A stretch of DNA of 64,000 nucleotides from Solanum dulcamara (taxonomy: Eukaryota > Streptophyta > Magnoliopsida > Solanales > Solanaceae): assembly GCF_947179165.1 (NCBI RefSeq), contig NC_077244.1:18114949-18178948 (forward strand), read 5' to 3'. Below are positions 44,361 to 56,690 of the stretch, in pieces (positions within the stretch are counted from its first letter, which is position 1; each line of letters opens with the position of its first letter). Below the pieces are notes generated by a model. That model was not told where the DNA came from and ran no database searches. It saw nothing but the letters and a program-made list of their open reading frames with translations. A program made the translations under genes and the position numbers.

Positions 44361-45856
44361 CTCCTTCATGGTACTCAACCCAACTAAACTGTGCTATATG
44401 TGGATCCACAATCTAGGCCATGAAGGTAATCTTATGCGGGCTATGTAGTTTTGGACTTTAGGTTGCAACTAGAATTCACTTTGGTAACTAACTATATTAC
44501 TGAACCGAACCCCACCTAGAAGTCCTCTTTGTTCTTAGTTAATATCCCAATGGAAACTTATAAAACATGGTCATAACATAATAGGGAAAGATAGTAACTG
44601 CCTATCAATCCATCTTTAAAACATATTAGGAATAGCTCATGAACTTAGTGATTTATAAAAATCCATAACTTCGGTGAGAATTGTACTTATCACCATCTTT
44701 AACATGATTGTGTGAGAACTTAACCTTTCATACCATAAAAATTTCTTTGATCGTAACTTTGGTCATCATGGTAAAATCATAAATCTCAACTTTTATATCA
44801 TAGAAACTTTCATTGAAAATCATTTAATTCATGAAATCATCGTTAGCTTTCATAATCATAACTTGAAAGTAGATTTATGCATGTGAATTCATAATTCATA
44901 TCTAAAGCATGCAATTCATAGGAAATCATGCATATAATCATCATTTATAATATTTAAAAATGGAATTTAATCAGCCTAATGCCATTCATCAAAACTAAGG
45001 TTCATAATTCAACTAAAATTGAAAGAACTTTGAGAAATCCTTGGGACTTCATGGGTTAAAGGAAACCATGAATCAATTCCCCATACCTTGCTTGAATTTA
45101 CTAAGAATTAAAGAAGAAACCTGTTAGAAATCTGGAAACCTAGCTTGAACTTGAAGAAGAAACCTTGAGAGACTTTGTTCTTGTCTTATATAATTTTGGG
45201 AGAATGAATTGAATTGGAGAGGGAATTTTAAGAATTGAACATATATAGGCTTTGGACTTGGCCATAAAAGAGTCTTGGTTTATTGAACCAAACTTTGGAA
45301 AAGAAACAATTACCCCTCATTAAACTTCAAATTTTGTACCTACGAGTCCCTTCATTCAAGTTGTAGAAGTATTGAGAAGCGTAAAAAATGACTCGTTCTA
45401 TAGGTTTGAGAAATAGGATAGAAATCAAGCCTCTAAAGTTTTTGAACGGGTCGTTATTATGATCCGTCAACTTGTGTATGGGTCTACATTTGGTCAGTTC
45501 TGCAGGTTCCAAAATCTGCAACTTTGAGAGTCTCTGATCTTTAGTTACGAGTCATTCTCAAGACCCGTAACAACTTCTACGGACCTTCCTATCAAGTCTT
45601 AAACTTGACCTTAAAGGACTTTTGAAATTTACCTTCTGAAGTCTTTCTACGAGTCATGTCTATGGGCTGTCTAGGATTTTACGGGTCGTCAACTTGGGTC
45701 ATAGGACCTTCCTCTTAGGTTTGCCAAGATCAACTACCAATACTCCCTCTATGACTTGTAGAAACCTCTAGGCTCGTAGAGACTATCATAAAAATGAATC
45801 CATCATTTTGAAGATTTCTCTTTGGTTTCCAACTTTCCCACTATTGGGGTCTTACA

Positions 45857-46062
45857 GTGGTGGTTCTAGTCCTTAGGGTGAGCTTGACTTGGGAAGGTTG
45901 GCCACCATGGAGGGCACCACAACTCATGGTGGTTACCACAGACTATTGTCCCTATCATGAACCTATCCATTGATTACCCAAGTTCTAAGTGTTCACCATA
46001 ATGCCTAATATGGCTTGTACTCATGTTCTTTTTCTGACTCTTTCAACTTCCAAGGTCTTACA
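45857..46062 (-). mobile_element. L 3' LTR, first 206 bp only
   Basis: Minus strand: starts TGTAAGACCTTGGAAG at 46062; CCATGG/GGTGG words match LTR I 36428-36671. Broken at 45857 by the start of J's 5' LTR, so J appears to have inserted here. The remainder of this LTR is not adjacent to J's other end, which was lost in the deletion at 36965. Confidence 0.8.
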
Positions 46063-46369
46063 ATATCTTCCTCTTGGGAACCTTCATTCTCGAATGGGAC
46101 TCAAGATAGCATTAATGGAATAGGAATGAGACATAGTAGCCTAATATGAATGCAAAACATCTCGAACATGCATAGAAGATGGAATATTCAATCTCAAGCT
46201 AAAATATGACCTAAACTCATTTCATGATCATGTATGCATATGAGAACATGAGAATGACTAAAATACATGGTTTGGGTTGAATGGATCATGAAGGAACTAA
46301 GTACCTCAACTTGGAACAAAACGAAAGAGATGACAATATCACAACATCATATCGTCTTCGGCTTCCCAT
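46063..46369 (-). other. L polypurine tract and 3' untranslated region
   Basis: CCCAAGAGGAAGATAT lies next to the LTR start; then CATTCGAGAATGAAGG and AT-rich sequence shared with 36688-36965. No ORF. Confidence 0.7.
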
Positions 46370-47660
46370 GTAGCACCCTGAACCTTTTGGTTCCTCCATT
46401 ACACTTTAACTGAACCTATTTCCATATTTCTCAACTTTCTAACATACCGGTCTAGGATCACAATCGAAACCTCTTTATTCAAAAAACTCCCTCTCACCAC
46501 CAATTATGTCCAAAGGCACTGTAGAGGTAGGATCACCTACAAACATTCTCAACAAAGACACATGGAACATCGGATGAACCAATGTCTAATCAGAAGGCAA
46601 ATACAACTGATATGCCACCTTGAAAATCCATCTCAAAATATGATATGGGCCAACATAAAATGGACTAAGCTTCCTTTTCTTGCAAAAATGCATCACACCC
46701 TTCATGGGTGAGATTTTTAAATAAACCCAATCATTAACCTCAAATTCTAGTTCCCTTATCCTCACATCCAAATAGGACTTTTGCCGACTCTGTGATGTCT
46801 TTAATCTTCCTCTAATTAATCTAACCTTTTCTATAGCCTTATGCACCAACTCGGGTCCTATGAAGGAAACTTAACCGACTTTGAACCAACCAATAGGATA
46901 CCTACATCTCCTACTATTTAAGGCCTCAAATGGAGCCATTTATATATCAGAGTGATAACTCTTATTATAGGCAAACTCTATTAATGGAAAATAATCATCA
47001 TATTTACCTTTCAAATCAATGACACAGGCTCTCACCATTACCTATGAGGTCTGAATGGTATGCTCGACCTGAATATTCGTGCATTGGTGAAAAACTGTAC
47101 TAAGCTTCACTTGAGTGGCAAGACCCTTTTGGAAAGATCTCCAAAACTGTGATATAAACTGAGTACCTCGATCCGAAATGATAGATAATAAAACACCATG
47201 AAACTTAAACAACTCTCAAATATATAATCTAGCATAGTCCTTGGCTGAATATGAAGTCTTAATAGGAAGAAAATAAGTCAACTTAGTCATTTGGTCAATG
47301 ACAACCCAAATCATATCATGTTGCTTAAGAGTACGAGCAAACATGTAATAAAGTTCATATTCAAGGCTTCCCACCTCCAAGTAGGAATCTCAATATCTTG
47401 AGCCAAGCCTCTCAAATTTTTGGTGCTCAATTTTTACTTGTTGAAAATTAAGACACTTAGCTACAAAATTCACAATATCCCTCTTCATGCTATTCCACTA
47501 ATACACTTCCCTCAAATCTTGGTACATCTTCGTGGAAATTGGATGAATAGAACACCACAAACTATGAGCCTCAGACAATATCATTTCCCTCAATCCATCA
47601 ATATCAAAAACATATAATTGGCCTTGATATCTCAACCTACCATTTCCCCCTTAGGAGAAA
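46370..47660 (-). pseudogene. L integrase with chromodomain-like tail
   Basis: In coding order: zinc domain remnants (about 47420-47640, stops), core (47280-47340 KHDMIWVVIDQMTKLTYFLP; 47165 ISDRGTQFI..; out of frame), FAYNKSYHSDI (46950-46980), VHKAIEKVRLIRGRLKTSQSRQKSYLDVRIRELEFEVNDWVYLKISPMKG and FYVGPYHILR (46586-46849), HPMFHVSLLRMFVGDPTS (about 46530-46570), and a tail ending ATWEAEDD-like near 46370. Many stops. Confidence 0.8.
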
Positions 47661-48300
47661 GCGTCAATGGCTTTTTTGGCAACCGATTTCCTTAACTCAG
47701 TCAAGGTAGGATCATTATCTTGCTTGGCCTTAATGTATAACATAAGAGACGATCTGGAACCATATTGAAATATGATACCACTATCTTCGGAATCAACCAA
47801 CAAATACCCAAACAGTCTAATCTATGAACATCACGAACTAACTCTTTCTTTTCATTCTCAACATAGGAAAAACTATTTGTGGACAATCTACTAAGAGCTT
47901 CGGCAATGACATTTGCTTTTCTTGGATGCTATAACACACTTATGTCATAATCTTTCAACAATTCAAGCCATCTCCTTTGTTGAAGATTTAAATACTTTTG
48001 AATGAACACATATTGCTAACTCTTCTGACCGGTGAATACATCCACATGGACACTATGTAAGTAGTCTCTCCATAACTTCAAGCAAATACTACAACCGGTA
48101 ACTCCAAGTCATGGATAAGGTAGTTTTTCTTATGCACCTTGAGTTGCCTAGAAGCAAAGGGTATTAATTTACCATTATTCGTTAGAACACAACCAAGATA
48201 AACTTGTGAAGCATCAGAATATACAACAAACCCATTGGATCCTTCTAGCAACGTCAACACCAGAGCTGCGATAAGTCTATCTTTCAACTCATCAAAACTA
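47661..48300 (-). pseudogene. L RNase H and linker to integrase
   Basis: [69 protein letters not shown] (48078-48287, cited in parts: YSDAS with the catalytic Asp, [14 protein letters not shown]) then VDVFTGQKS (about 48010-48040), LLKDYDISVL..., and FSYVENEKKELVRDVHRL (47701-47886). Stops between blocks. Confidence 0.8.
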
Positions 48301-49206
48301 TTCTCACATGTGTCGGACCATTGGAATTTTACCTTTTTGTGTCAAAGTAGTCAAAGGTGATGCAATAGAAGAGAAACCTTCCAAAAACCATCTATAATAT
48401 TCGACTAAGCCCAAGAAACTCCGACTATCCGAAGGAGAGAATGATATAGGCTTAATTGCTTCGATCTTCTTATCATCAACCATAATACTTTCATTGAAGA
48501 CAATATGGCCAAGGAAAGCAACTAACCTCAACCAAAATCTGCACTTGCTAAACTTAGGAAATAACTTGTAGACTTTCATAATTTGCAACACAATCCTCTA
48601 ATGATTGACATGCTCTTCCTCACTCTGGGAATAGATCAAATTATCATCAATGAATACAATTACAAAAATATCCAAGAATTGCTTGAGCACCATATTCATC
48701 AAACCCATAAAAGTTACAAGATCTTTCATTAGTCCAAAAGACATAACCAAGAATTCTAAGTGACTATACAGAGTTCTAAAACCAATCTTTCGAATGTCAT
48801 ATTCTGTTACTCGGAGTTAATGACAACTCGACCGAAGATCAATCTTTGAAAAGTAGCTCGCTCGTTGAAATTGATCAAACAGATCATCAATCCTTGGAAT
48901 GAGATACTTATTCTTAATTATGACTTTTTTCAATTATCGATAACACATTTAGAGGGAACTATCCTTCTTTCTTACAAAGAGAATCGGAGCACCCTATGGG
49001 GAGATAATTGATTTAATAAAACCCTTATCTAACAAATCTTTCAACTGATCATTTACCTCTTTCAATTCTGTTGGGGTCATTTGATAAAGAGGAACAGAGA
49101 TAGGTTGGGTATTGGGGAGAAGATCAATACTGAAGTCTATTTCCTTTATGGGAGGGATGATTGGGAGATCATCAGAGAAAAATTTTAGAAACTCATTAAC
49201 AACCAA
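48301..49206 (-). pseudogene. L reverse transcriptase
   Basis: Coding order: [58 protein letters not shown], a frameshifted [33 protein letters not shown], a [37 protein letters not shown] core (FIDD at about 48643-48654, next residue Asn), then MLQIMKVYKLFPKFSKCRFWLRLVAFLGHIVFNESIMV and SFLGLVEYYRWFLEGFSSIASPL. Confidence 0.85.
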
Positions 49207-49489
49207 AACAGATTCAAGAATAGGAGCTTCAAAATTTGTATATCTAACCTACACTAGACGATATATGCAATATTTGGAAATCATTTTTCGAGATTTAAGG
49301 CACGAGATAAATTAACTTATAAACACAAAATTACTACCTTTTCACTCTAGCAATGGATCATTAGAAAACTGAAACTTGACCACACAGGTCCTATAATATA
49401 TTGAAGAATAACATGCATGAAGCCAATCGACAATAAGAATAATATCAAAATCAGTCATATCAAGTTATACAAGATCAATTGAGGTGATT
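49207..49489 (-). pseudogene. L protease-to-RT linker
   Basis: Contains the end of the protease (LDMTDFDIILIVDWLHACYSSIYYR-like, about 49400-49470) and ISKYCIYRLV.VRYTNFEAPILESV (about 49205-49290). Stops and shifts. Confidence 0.6.
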
Positions 49490-49816
49490 TTATAGAAAAT
49501 TTAAACTGGCAATTTCTATACACTCTTTTAGCCACAATTGAATTACCAATAATAGTATAGACCGAAAAAGCTCTAACAAGATATCGAGGCTAACAATGAA
49601 TTTCATAGCAAGGTAAGGAGTAACAAATGATAGAGTAGCACCCAGATCTAAAAATGCATAAAAATGAAAGTTAAAGACTTTCAACATACCAGTCGCAACA
49701 TCGAGAGAATTCTGTAACTCCCGATGAGTTTGAAGGGCATAAAATCTATTTTGGCAATGATCGCCACTCAAAGTAGTAGCACACTGATTTTGATCACCAG
49801 TAGCCTGAGTCTCCAC
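49490..49816 (-). pseudogene. L aspartic protease
   Basis: CQNRFYALQTHRELQNSLDVATG, VFNFHFYAFLDLGATLSFVTPYLAMKF: catalytic loop DLGA present. The flap and C-terminal part shift frame (LLVIQLWLKECIEIASLNFL). Confidence 0.85.
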
Positions 49817-50821
49817 CAGGGGTCAATCACTAATCCTACACTCCCTCGAATGATTACCCAACTTTCCACACCAATAATGTACATCTAATCCCGCTAAGCA
49901 TTCTCCATTATGGTTTCTACAATACTTATTCATAAAGGGACAAGTTAACCACTCAAATCTCCTCCTTGTCCCTTAGGGTTATAAACCTTATCTTTATCAA
50001 AATTTTGATCTAGATATTAGATGAAGCTGGGCTGGAGCATTATTGACGATATTGTGCACGACCCTCATTTTTGGACTTACCATGAGAGAAATTACCACCA
50101 TCAGTTTGAGCCCTCTTGGACTCTCTACTAGTTATGCCTTTCAACCTTTCTTCATCTATTTGTTCGACATGTTTCATTATCCTTGAGATGTCCATATCTT
50201 TAAAAAGCATGGTAGTTATACATTCTTTGACCACAAATCGGACATACCTGAAACAAACTTGCTCATCCAAACCCTTAGATCTGCAACTATGAAAGGAGCT
50301 TTTTTTGATAATTTCATGAACTTGAGGAAATACTCCCTCACACTCATGTTAGCTTGTGCAAATTGATGTGATCTGTCACCTTAGCCTCCCTCAACACCAA
50401 AGGAATAAATCGGTCAAGAAAAGATTCCTTGAATTCCTCCCACTCAATGGGACCATCATCTCCACCTCTATCATTCTTCCATTGACATACCAAACTTGAG
50501 CAACTCCTTTGAGTTGATAAGCCTCTAAGTATGCCTTTTCCACTGGGCTAACACCCATGATGTCAATAATATTACCAATACAATTCATGAACTCTTGTCG
50601 ATCCTCATCCATCTTTAAACCATAAAACTTGGGAGGGTTCCTACGGGTAAAATCATGAACTAAGATAGCCATCGTACCTACATTTGGAGTAGTCAAGCTT
50701 TAGCAAGAACTTGGAAAGAAGCTCAAGACTCCGTATAAGAAACTTGTTCATTCAGAGGGTTATTTGGATCTTGGTTCTCCTCCTCAACACTCCTTCGAAT
50801 GGGGTATCTTCTTGGAGGCAT
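49817..50821 (-). pseudogene. L gag
   Basis: ATG at 50821: MPPRRYPIRRSVEEENQDPNNPLNEQVSY, then stops; NVGTMAILVHDFTRRNPPKFYGLKMDEDRQEFMNCIGNIIDIMGVSPVEKAYLEAYQLKGVAQVWYVNGR (50391-50696, cited as blocks RNPPKFYGLK, AYQLKGVAQVWY); FLKFMKLSKKAPF-like and RFVVKECITTMLFKDMDIS; EQIDEERLKG.TSRESKRA. Zinc-knuckle remnants near 49830-49930 (CRNHNGECL, CGKLGNHSREC). Dead but well recognisable. Confidence 0.85.
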
Positions 50822-51022
50822 ATTTTTTAAATCGCAAAGACAAAGCAATAAAGGAAGAATCTTTAAAGTTCAAATCTATCACTAGATGAGATCATGAAAG
50901 AGTTGATTTGTTTCCTAAGACACCTCATAGCCTCCTATTCATACATATGGCATGCTTTACACCAATGAACAATCCTCTACTTGACGAGGTATGTTAGACT
51001 CTCTAGGATACTTGAACCTTGT

Positions 51023-51034
51023 GCTTTGATACCA
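51023..51034 (-). other. L primer-binding site (tRNA-iMet type)
   Basis: Minus strand TGGTATCAAAGC, one mismatch from the canonical site and four bases from the LTR. Confidence 0.85.
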
Positions 51035-51038
51035 AGTT

Positions 51039-51259
51039 TGTCATGACCCAAGCTAGATCATAAGTGCAACACGAGGATTAGAATTCTGAGAGACCCCAAC
51101 CAAGATTCTTAGCATATCATTCAAGAGCTTACATATGGTAAGTAAAGAAATAAAGAAAGAGATAGAAGCAGAAATAAAGTCTCAATAAGAAATAAGACTT
51201 AGACTCCATAACATCCTACATGCCTCTTCTAACTAGAAGGGGGCATAAGACAAGCTTCC
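51039..51259 (-). mobile_element. L 5' LTR, last 221 bp only
   Basis: Minus strand end ...GGGTCATGACA at 51039; matches the corresponding end of LTR I (34655-34850) including TAGACTCCATAACATCC and AAGACAAGCTTCC. Cut at 51259 where plus-strand LTR sequence M begins. Confidence 0.8.
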
Positions 51260-52142
51260 ATATATGATCACCTCTAGGAGTCAGAACTCACTCCTTTTCC
51301 ACACACACCTATATAGTCTGCGGAAGCTTGTACAGACCATATAAGGGGTCCATATAGGGGGTTGTTTATTTATTTCTTTAGGGTATTCTGGACTTTACCC
51401 CACTCTTTTATACTAATACTTGTACCTTTCTAGGCCTTTTCCCCATAAACTATAAATATCCAAACCCTCTAAAATTTCCCCATTCTCTTATTCACCTAAA
51501 ATTCTCTAAGGATCACAAGGATGACTCTCTCAAGGTTTTCTTCTCCATCATGCTAGGGTTTCAAGAACTCAAAACTCCTTTTCAATTTCATAGATAAGGA
51601 TCATCGCGGTATGTGGGAATTTCATCTAGGGATCGTTCCCATCCATGGATTCCCAGGGATTTCTCCCTTTTGTTTTTATTAATTTTAATTCAATTATTTT
51701 AGGATTGTGATGATTTAGCTTTGGGTTCATTTAATTATGTTTTTACTCAACTTTAATGATCTTACTATGCCTGAATTGACGCTAATATCATGTTTTAAGG
51801 ATTTTTACCTGAACCCATGCATTATGCCTATTTTATGATTATGAGCTATACGTTGAGATTATGCATGCATCATGAATTTATGAACTATGTAAAGGATGCT
51901 TCTATATAAAGTATTACTATGAATTTTATGTAAAGCTTATCATAATATTGATGTTTTAGATAAGTATCATTCTATGTTGAAGGAGTTATTCATATAATTT
52001 TCAAGTATTTATGATGAACTTGGTATTACTATATTTTACAATCTTCAAAGCTTATAATATTTTATGTATGATATTCCACTGAGAGTTGACATAGCGCTGA
52101 GTGGATGGAGGATAAAGGCTTACCTATTAATAGAGGCAGAAG
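51260..52142 (+). mobile_element. M: plus-strand LTR fragment related to H
   Basis: 51261-51487 repeats H 34428-34653 (GATCACCTC.AG, CACACCTATA, GTCTGCGGAAGC, CCAAACCCTCTA.ATTT). It then continues into the leader that H lost (GCTAGGGTTTCAAGAACTC, TCGCGGTATGTGGGAATTTC) up to TTGACATAGCGCTGAGTGG. It lacks both LTR ends and is cut at 52143 by array N. No ORF. Confidence 0.7.
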
Positions 52143-55100
52143 TGTTATGACCCTCCAAGTCATTTCTTTCATCTTTAGACCTTTTCAGCTTTTAGATCTC
52201 TCCTGTAGCACCCTAAGTCATTTATGGCTTACCGGCACTAGTTGTTCATTCGCCTAGTTGTTTATTTGGGGTTTAGGCCTATTTTCCAATTTTGGAGCTT
52301 TTATAACTTAAAAAATTGACTTCGGTCATTACTTAAGGTAAAAAACCTCAGAATGGAATTTTGATGGCTCCATCAACTTTGGAATGACCAAATTAGGATA
52401 GTAGCATAGTTGTTATAAGTATCAAAGAAATCAGTGCGAATTTGAGGCCATTTGACGCTTTTGTGTTTAAAATTTGGCCTAAGATTGACTTTGGTCAACA
52501 TCCTTGAAAAATGCATCAGATTGAAATGTTGTCAATGTAGTTAGATTGAAAATGTCAAGTTTGATCTAGAATGATCCTTCATTCATTTTCTAAAGCTTGT
52601 GGTCTAACTTTGAGGCTAGTTGTGGAATTTGGCTTAAAATGATACTTGGGTGTAAGATCCACTTTTTTGTTAAAATGACCTCGTATGGGAATTATGAATA
52701 AACTATTGAGTCTGAAATGTCGAATTTAGTGGGGTAGTATATGTTTTTTGCGTAAATGGGGTTCTAAATGAATTCCGAGCACCCCATCGGAGAATTAGAC
52801 ATACCAAGTTTATGTTTAGACCAGCTGAGTCTGGTGCTATCGCTTAAGTGACACCTGGTAAATAAAGAGACAAATACTAAAGAGGATAAGCGGTCTCTAA
52901 AGTGATAAGGTCTCCTAGGTGGGTGTCGCTTAAGTTATAAGATGTCACTAAAGTGACCCCTCGCTAAAGAGATAGTATCCTCACTTAAGCTAGGCCCGCC
53001 TCTTTGAGGTGGTTGCTTAAGAAAACATCGGGGTTCCTCTTAAGAGATACCTAGGTTCAGTTTAATGTTCTCATTTTTAGCTTGGCGTTCTATATTTGGG
53101 ACATGAATTTTCTCTCAACATTTGGGCAATTTGAGTGATTCCAAAGGCTAATTCACGTGGATTCTCTAGGGGATTCTGGTGGTCTCATTAGAAGTAAATG
53201 TAGAAGCTTTTTTTGGAATAATGTCTTCCATTTTCCTATGTCTGTTCTTGTTTTTGAGCCAAATTGAGATTATAGATGCATGTTGGTGTTGTGGCCATAT
53301 TGAGTAGTGAATTATGTTCCTTTTTAGAACACTAGCTTAGGATAACATTTTGGACATATTTTTAGTGTGAATTCTTTAAATTATGGAGTGAGTCCCACAA
53401 TTCCTGATTTTGACTTCTAAATTAGTTCATCTCTGAATTTCATAATTTTAGTATCAAAATGTTCATATTAAAGAGGTAATTAAAATTTTTGTAGTGGGCT
53501 AGTGATTAGAGATAATTCACAGGTCGAGAGCTTTATCTTGGTGGATGTTAGTGTCGGGGACCTCTAAGGCTCATCTTAGCCATAGGTTGGGCTTAGCTTT
53601 ACTTGTTGAGAGTTGAGATTGCACATTTTTGGGGTAAGGCTTCGTTCCTAAAGATATTTCTCCCCCTCTTTGATATTGATCCATGTCTCGATTGTTTTAC
53701 TTTTATTTAACGGTAGGCTAATGATGCCTCTATATCTATTATCTATTGATTGGGCCTGAGGCTGTGCTCGAGGAGCAATTGGATCCTTGGTTAGTCCCTT
53801 TTTTCCTTGGTAGTGTGGTTTAACTCAATGTTATTGTATGGATTATGTGTTTCTTATTTGGATGTTGGTGATGGAATGCTTTCATTGATCGAGCATATTC
53901 ACTCTTTTTCTGATATAATCTTGGTATTACCATTGAAATTTTCACTACTATTTTTAAGAAGGTTTTTATGACATTTTTACTAGTTTAAAACTGATTTTAA
54001 CGTTAGTCATACCACCTGGACTACTTTGATAAAATAGTTTGAGATCTACGAGGCATTGAGGACATACTCCATTTTATACTGACAGTTCAAAGACATTGAG
54101 GATGCGCTTAGTGTTTTTTGATATACAGGGTGGCATTACCCTTTTCTACGTCGCATAAGCCACTCACTCTCCGGTACTACTACGGGGATATCACATGTCT
54201 ATGTAAGACTTGGTTTGGGCCCAAGCAGTGTATACGAATATCTCATATTCCCTATGGGCCCCTCTAGCAAGTGTACCACAAAGCTAGATAAGGGATTCAC
54301 ATGGGTTCCACTTTGTAGGCTGAGGGTCGGGGTTGGTGTATACACTTGTTGTTTTTCATCATTGAGATCTACCGATGATGTTACTGGTTTTTACTATAAA
54401 ATTGCATTCATTAGCATGAGATATCAATAGTATATTTGTTTGCTTTTTGGTCCCCTAATTTATGGAGGTCGAGGATATATTTTCCATTATTTGTACTTTC
54501 CGAGGGCATGGGCATCTGGTCAGTTATTATCTGATTAGACCTGTTCTTATCTCTTGTCATATTTGTAGTTGGTTTATGTGGTATTTGAGTTAGATTATGG
54601 TTAGTACTTCCTACTAGTTTAGTCAGATTACTTCCTAGGTGATTGCATGGTAAGCATTGCCGGGTAGCACCCTATTCTCATTTATTATACTATTATGATG
54701 CCTTTTTATCTGTTAATAGGTTTTGGGATTGAGTTTCAGGTGCGTTATTTGACTCTGCTCCTTTAGCTGCCTGCTTATGTCACTTTGTCTTATTTTTTGT
54801 CATTATTGTGATAACCCCTAGTTAGTTACTTATGCAGTATTTACCTAACTATATCTCATGCATATTTTCTTTATCTATGAAGCTCATTCATCCTATTCCT
54901 ATTGAGTACCATTCATTTATTGCTCATAATACACTTTTACCACGTGCATATCATAGTATGGATTTTCGCCATTGATTTGACTGGTATGGAGAAACTCTTG
55001 GTTTGGAGATTCGGTGAGCTCCAGGCATTTGGAGTTGCCAATTTCCATCTATGACAGATTAGGATTAGTCTTCACTTTTTTTTGAAGATTCTCAGTACTT

Positions 55101-55348
55101 ATTTTGTATTTTAAAAGCCTTGTATTCGTATTTTCTTTAGATGCTCGATTAGCAATTGATTTCAGGTCTTGGGGTGGTTCCTTGTGTTTTATTGTAGTTG
55201 TTCTCCCTCTCTTTATTAGTATTTATTTTCTTCTTTATCTATTCATCTTTCACTAGATAGTTGTTGCCTCTAGTTCTGGGCTAAGGGTTAAGGGTTAGGC
55301 TTACTGTAGAGGGGTGTTAGCCACGACCTGAGAAATTGGGTCACGACA
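52143..55348 (+). mobile_element. N LTR 1 (3206 bp)
   Basis: TGTTATGACCCTCCAAGTC... to ...GGGTCACGACA followed by AACTGGTATCA. U3 words TCGCTTAAGTGAC, CACTAAAGTGAC and CTCGCTAAAGAG at 52840-53050. Later parts include CTCCCCCTCTTTGAT, GAGGCTGTGCTCGAGGAGC and GACTTGGTTTGGGCCCA, all repeated in LTR 2. Confidence 0.85.
52840..53050 (+). repeat. Word cassette TCGCTTAAGTGAC / CTAAAGTGAC in N LTR 1
   Basis: Near-palindromic words based on TCGCT(T/A)AAG(C/T)GA repeat about ten times. The equivalent region of LTR 2 is 59290-59460. Confidence 0.75.
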
Positions 55349-55351
55349 AAC

Positions 55352-55363
55352 TGGTATCATAGA
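55352..55363 (+). other. N primer-binding site (tRNA-iMet type)
   Basis: TGGTATCATAGA three bases after the LTR end; the first eight bases match the initiator-Met site. Confidence 0.75.
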
Positions 55364-55396
55364 TCTAGGTTGATCGGCATCATCGATATAAGGGAA

Positions 55397-56690
55397 ATGC
55401 CTAGTAGAGTACTACAAATCGGTTTGGAGATATCCGTATCCTATCTTCGGGATCCTATAGGGTATTTTTAGGGGAATCTATTCTTAACTCCTTATCATGT
55501 GTCCATGTTTTGAATAATCTCTAAATTTATCATTTGAAATCCTTTCCTTCTTAGATAGATAGCACGAGTTTTTTAGTGGACATTATCGGAGCATCAGCAG
55601 GTTCTACCAGACTTTTGGTAGATGGTTCTCAAGATAGAGATGGGCTAGTGGTTCCCCAACAGGGTTTGTCATCACTATCAGAGTATGAAATGTAATTTCT
55701 TCATTAGGTGGGGAATAACCCTATATCATCCTCTTTGGATCGAGATAAGAGTCAGTAGTTTGTTAGGAGGTTGTCTTTGCTGCTCTATTTGGCATCACAG
55801 TATTTTATAGTAGCTGGGTCTACCTTTCCCAAAATTATCAACCACATGAGAAAAGTGGAGCAAGTGTGCTTTGAGGCATACAGAGGTAGTTGTAAGAGCC
55901 TTGCCATCAGCAGAATGGTGATAATTTCTCACTTCAAGAAGAGTATCAGTTTGGTGAGGGTCATATTCCTTCTCGATCCATTAGGACCACAACGGTAGTA
56001 CCTTAGGTCCTAGGAGGTTTTTATGTAAAATATGGGGTTTACAGTAGATAGGGTTCATGTCAGACTTCTCAAGGTGAGGAAAATGAGACTTTGGGTACAA
56101 AAGCTTATCGTATCCTATTTGGGTCTTATCAGTGTGATGTTATTGGTGATTGTTTCTATGAGATTGGCGAGGAAGGCCACTTTGTTAGAGAGCATCGCAA
56201 GGTCCTAGTGTAATCAACTAGTAGAAGAGATAACTATGGCAGCCAGAATCACCAAGGTGGTTCTAGTATGGACTAGTGCTCGAGGGAATCAAATTTTCTC
56301 CCTTTGTATCCTAATCAGATTATTATAGGGTGTTCATCTTTAGGATGTTATGATTGTGGTTCACTTGACCATTGGTCCCGAGAATGCCCTAGATGAGAGT
56401 TGATATTTCAAATATTTTAGACTCTTCCTACTCACAAGGCTAGAGCATTTAGACCTTATTGTACTTGTGGTGAGCTGGGTCATTAGTCTAGTGAGTGATC
56501 CTAGAGTAGGACCCATGCATAGTTTGCTCATTCTGGTCAGTATCATGGTTTTATGACGCCTTTAGTTAGAGGTAGTGCTTAGAGTATTATCGGTGATGCT
56601 TCAGGTGTTCAGATCGAGGTCGGTCATGATCCATTCTAGGCTTTCATAGGTCAGTCAGAGGTTGAGGTTCCAGGTATTGGTTGTAGTTGC
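55397..56690 (+). pseudogene. N gag remnant, copy 1
   Basis: A possible start ATG (MPSRVLQI) lies at 55397. The middle has stops and shifts; RRLSLLLYLASQYFIVAGSTFPKII.HMRKVEQVCFEAYRGS is open at 55771-55998. The firm evidence is a complete CCHC zinc knuckle C-YD-C-GSLD-H-WSRE-C at 56345-56386 and a damaged second one (TCGELGH with stops) near 56470-56510. After that comes GQYHGFMTPLVRGSA. Nucleocapsid-type RNA-binding protein; the lineage is not certain. Confidence 0.7.

Larger units (their letters stand above)
39812..45856 (-). mobile_element. J 5' LTR, split by solo LTR K (2.2 kb without it)
   Basis: Minus strand: starts TGTAAGACCCCAATAG at 45856, has GAGTCGTAG/ACGGGTC words (45340-45780) and leader sequence (44370-45100), then, beyond K, continues at 40529 to the end GGTTCTTCACA at 39812. 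Size without K (about 2214 bp) and word type match LTR A, not LTR I, so J and I are not the two ends of one original element. Confidence 0.85.
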
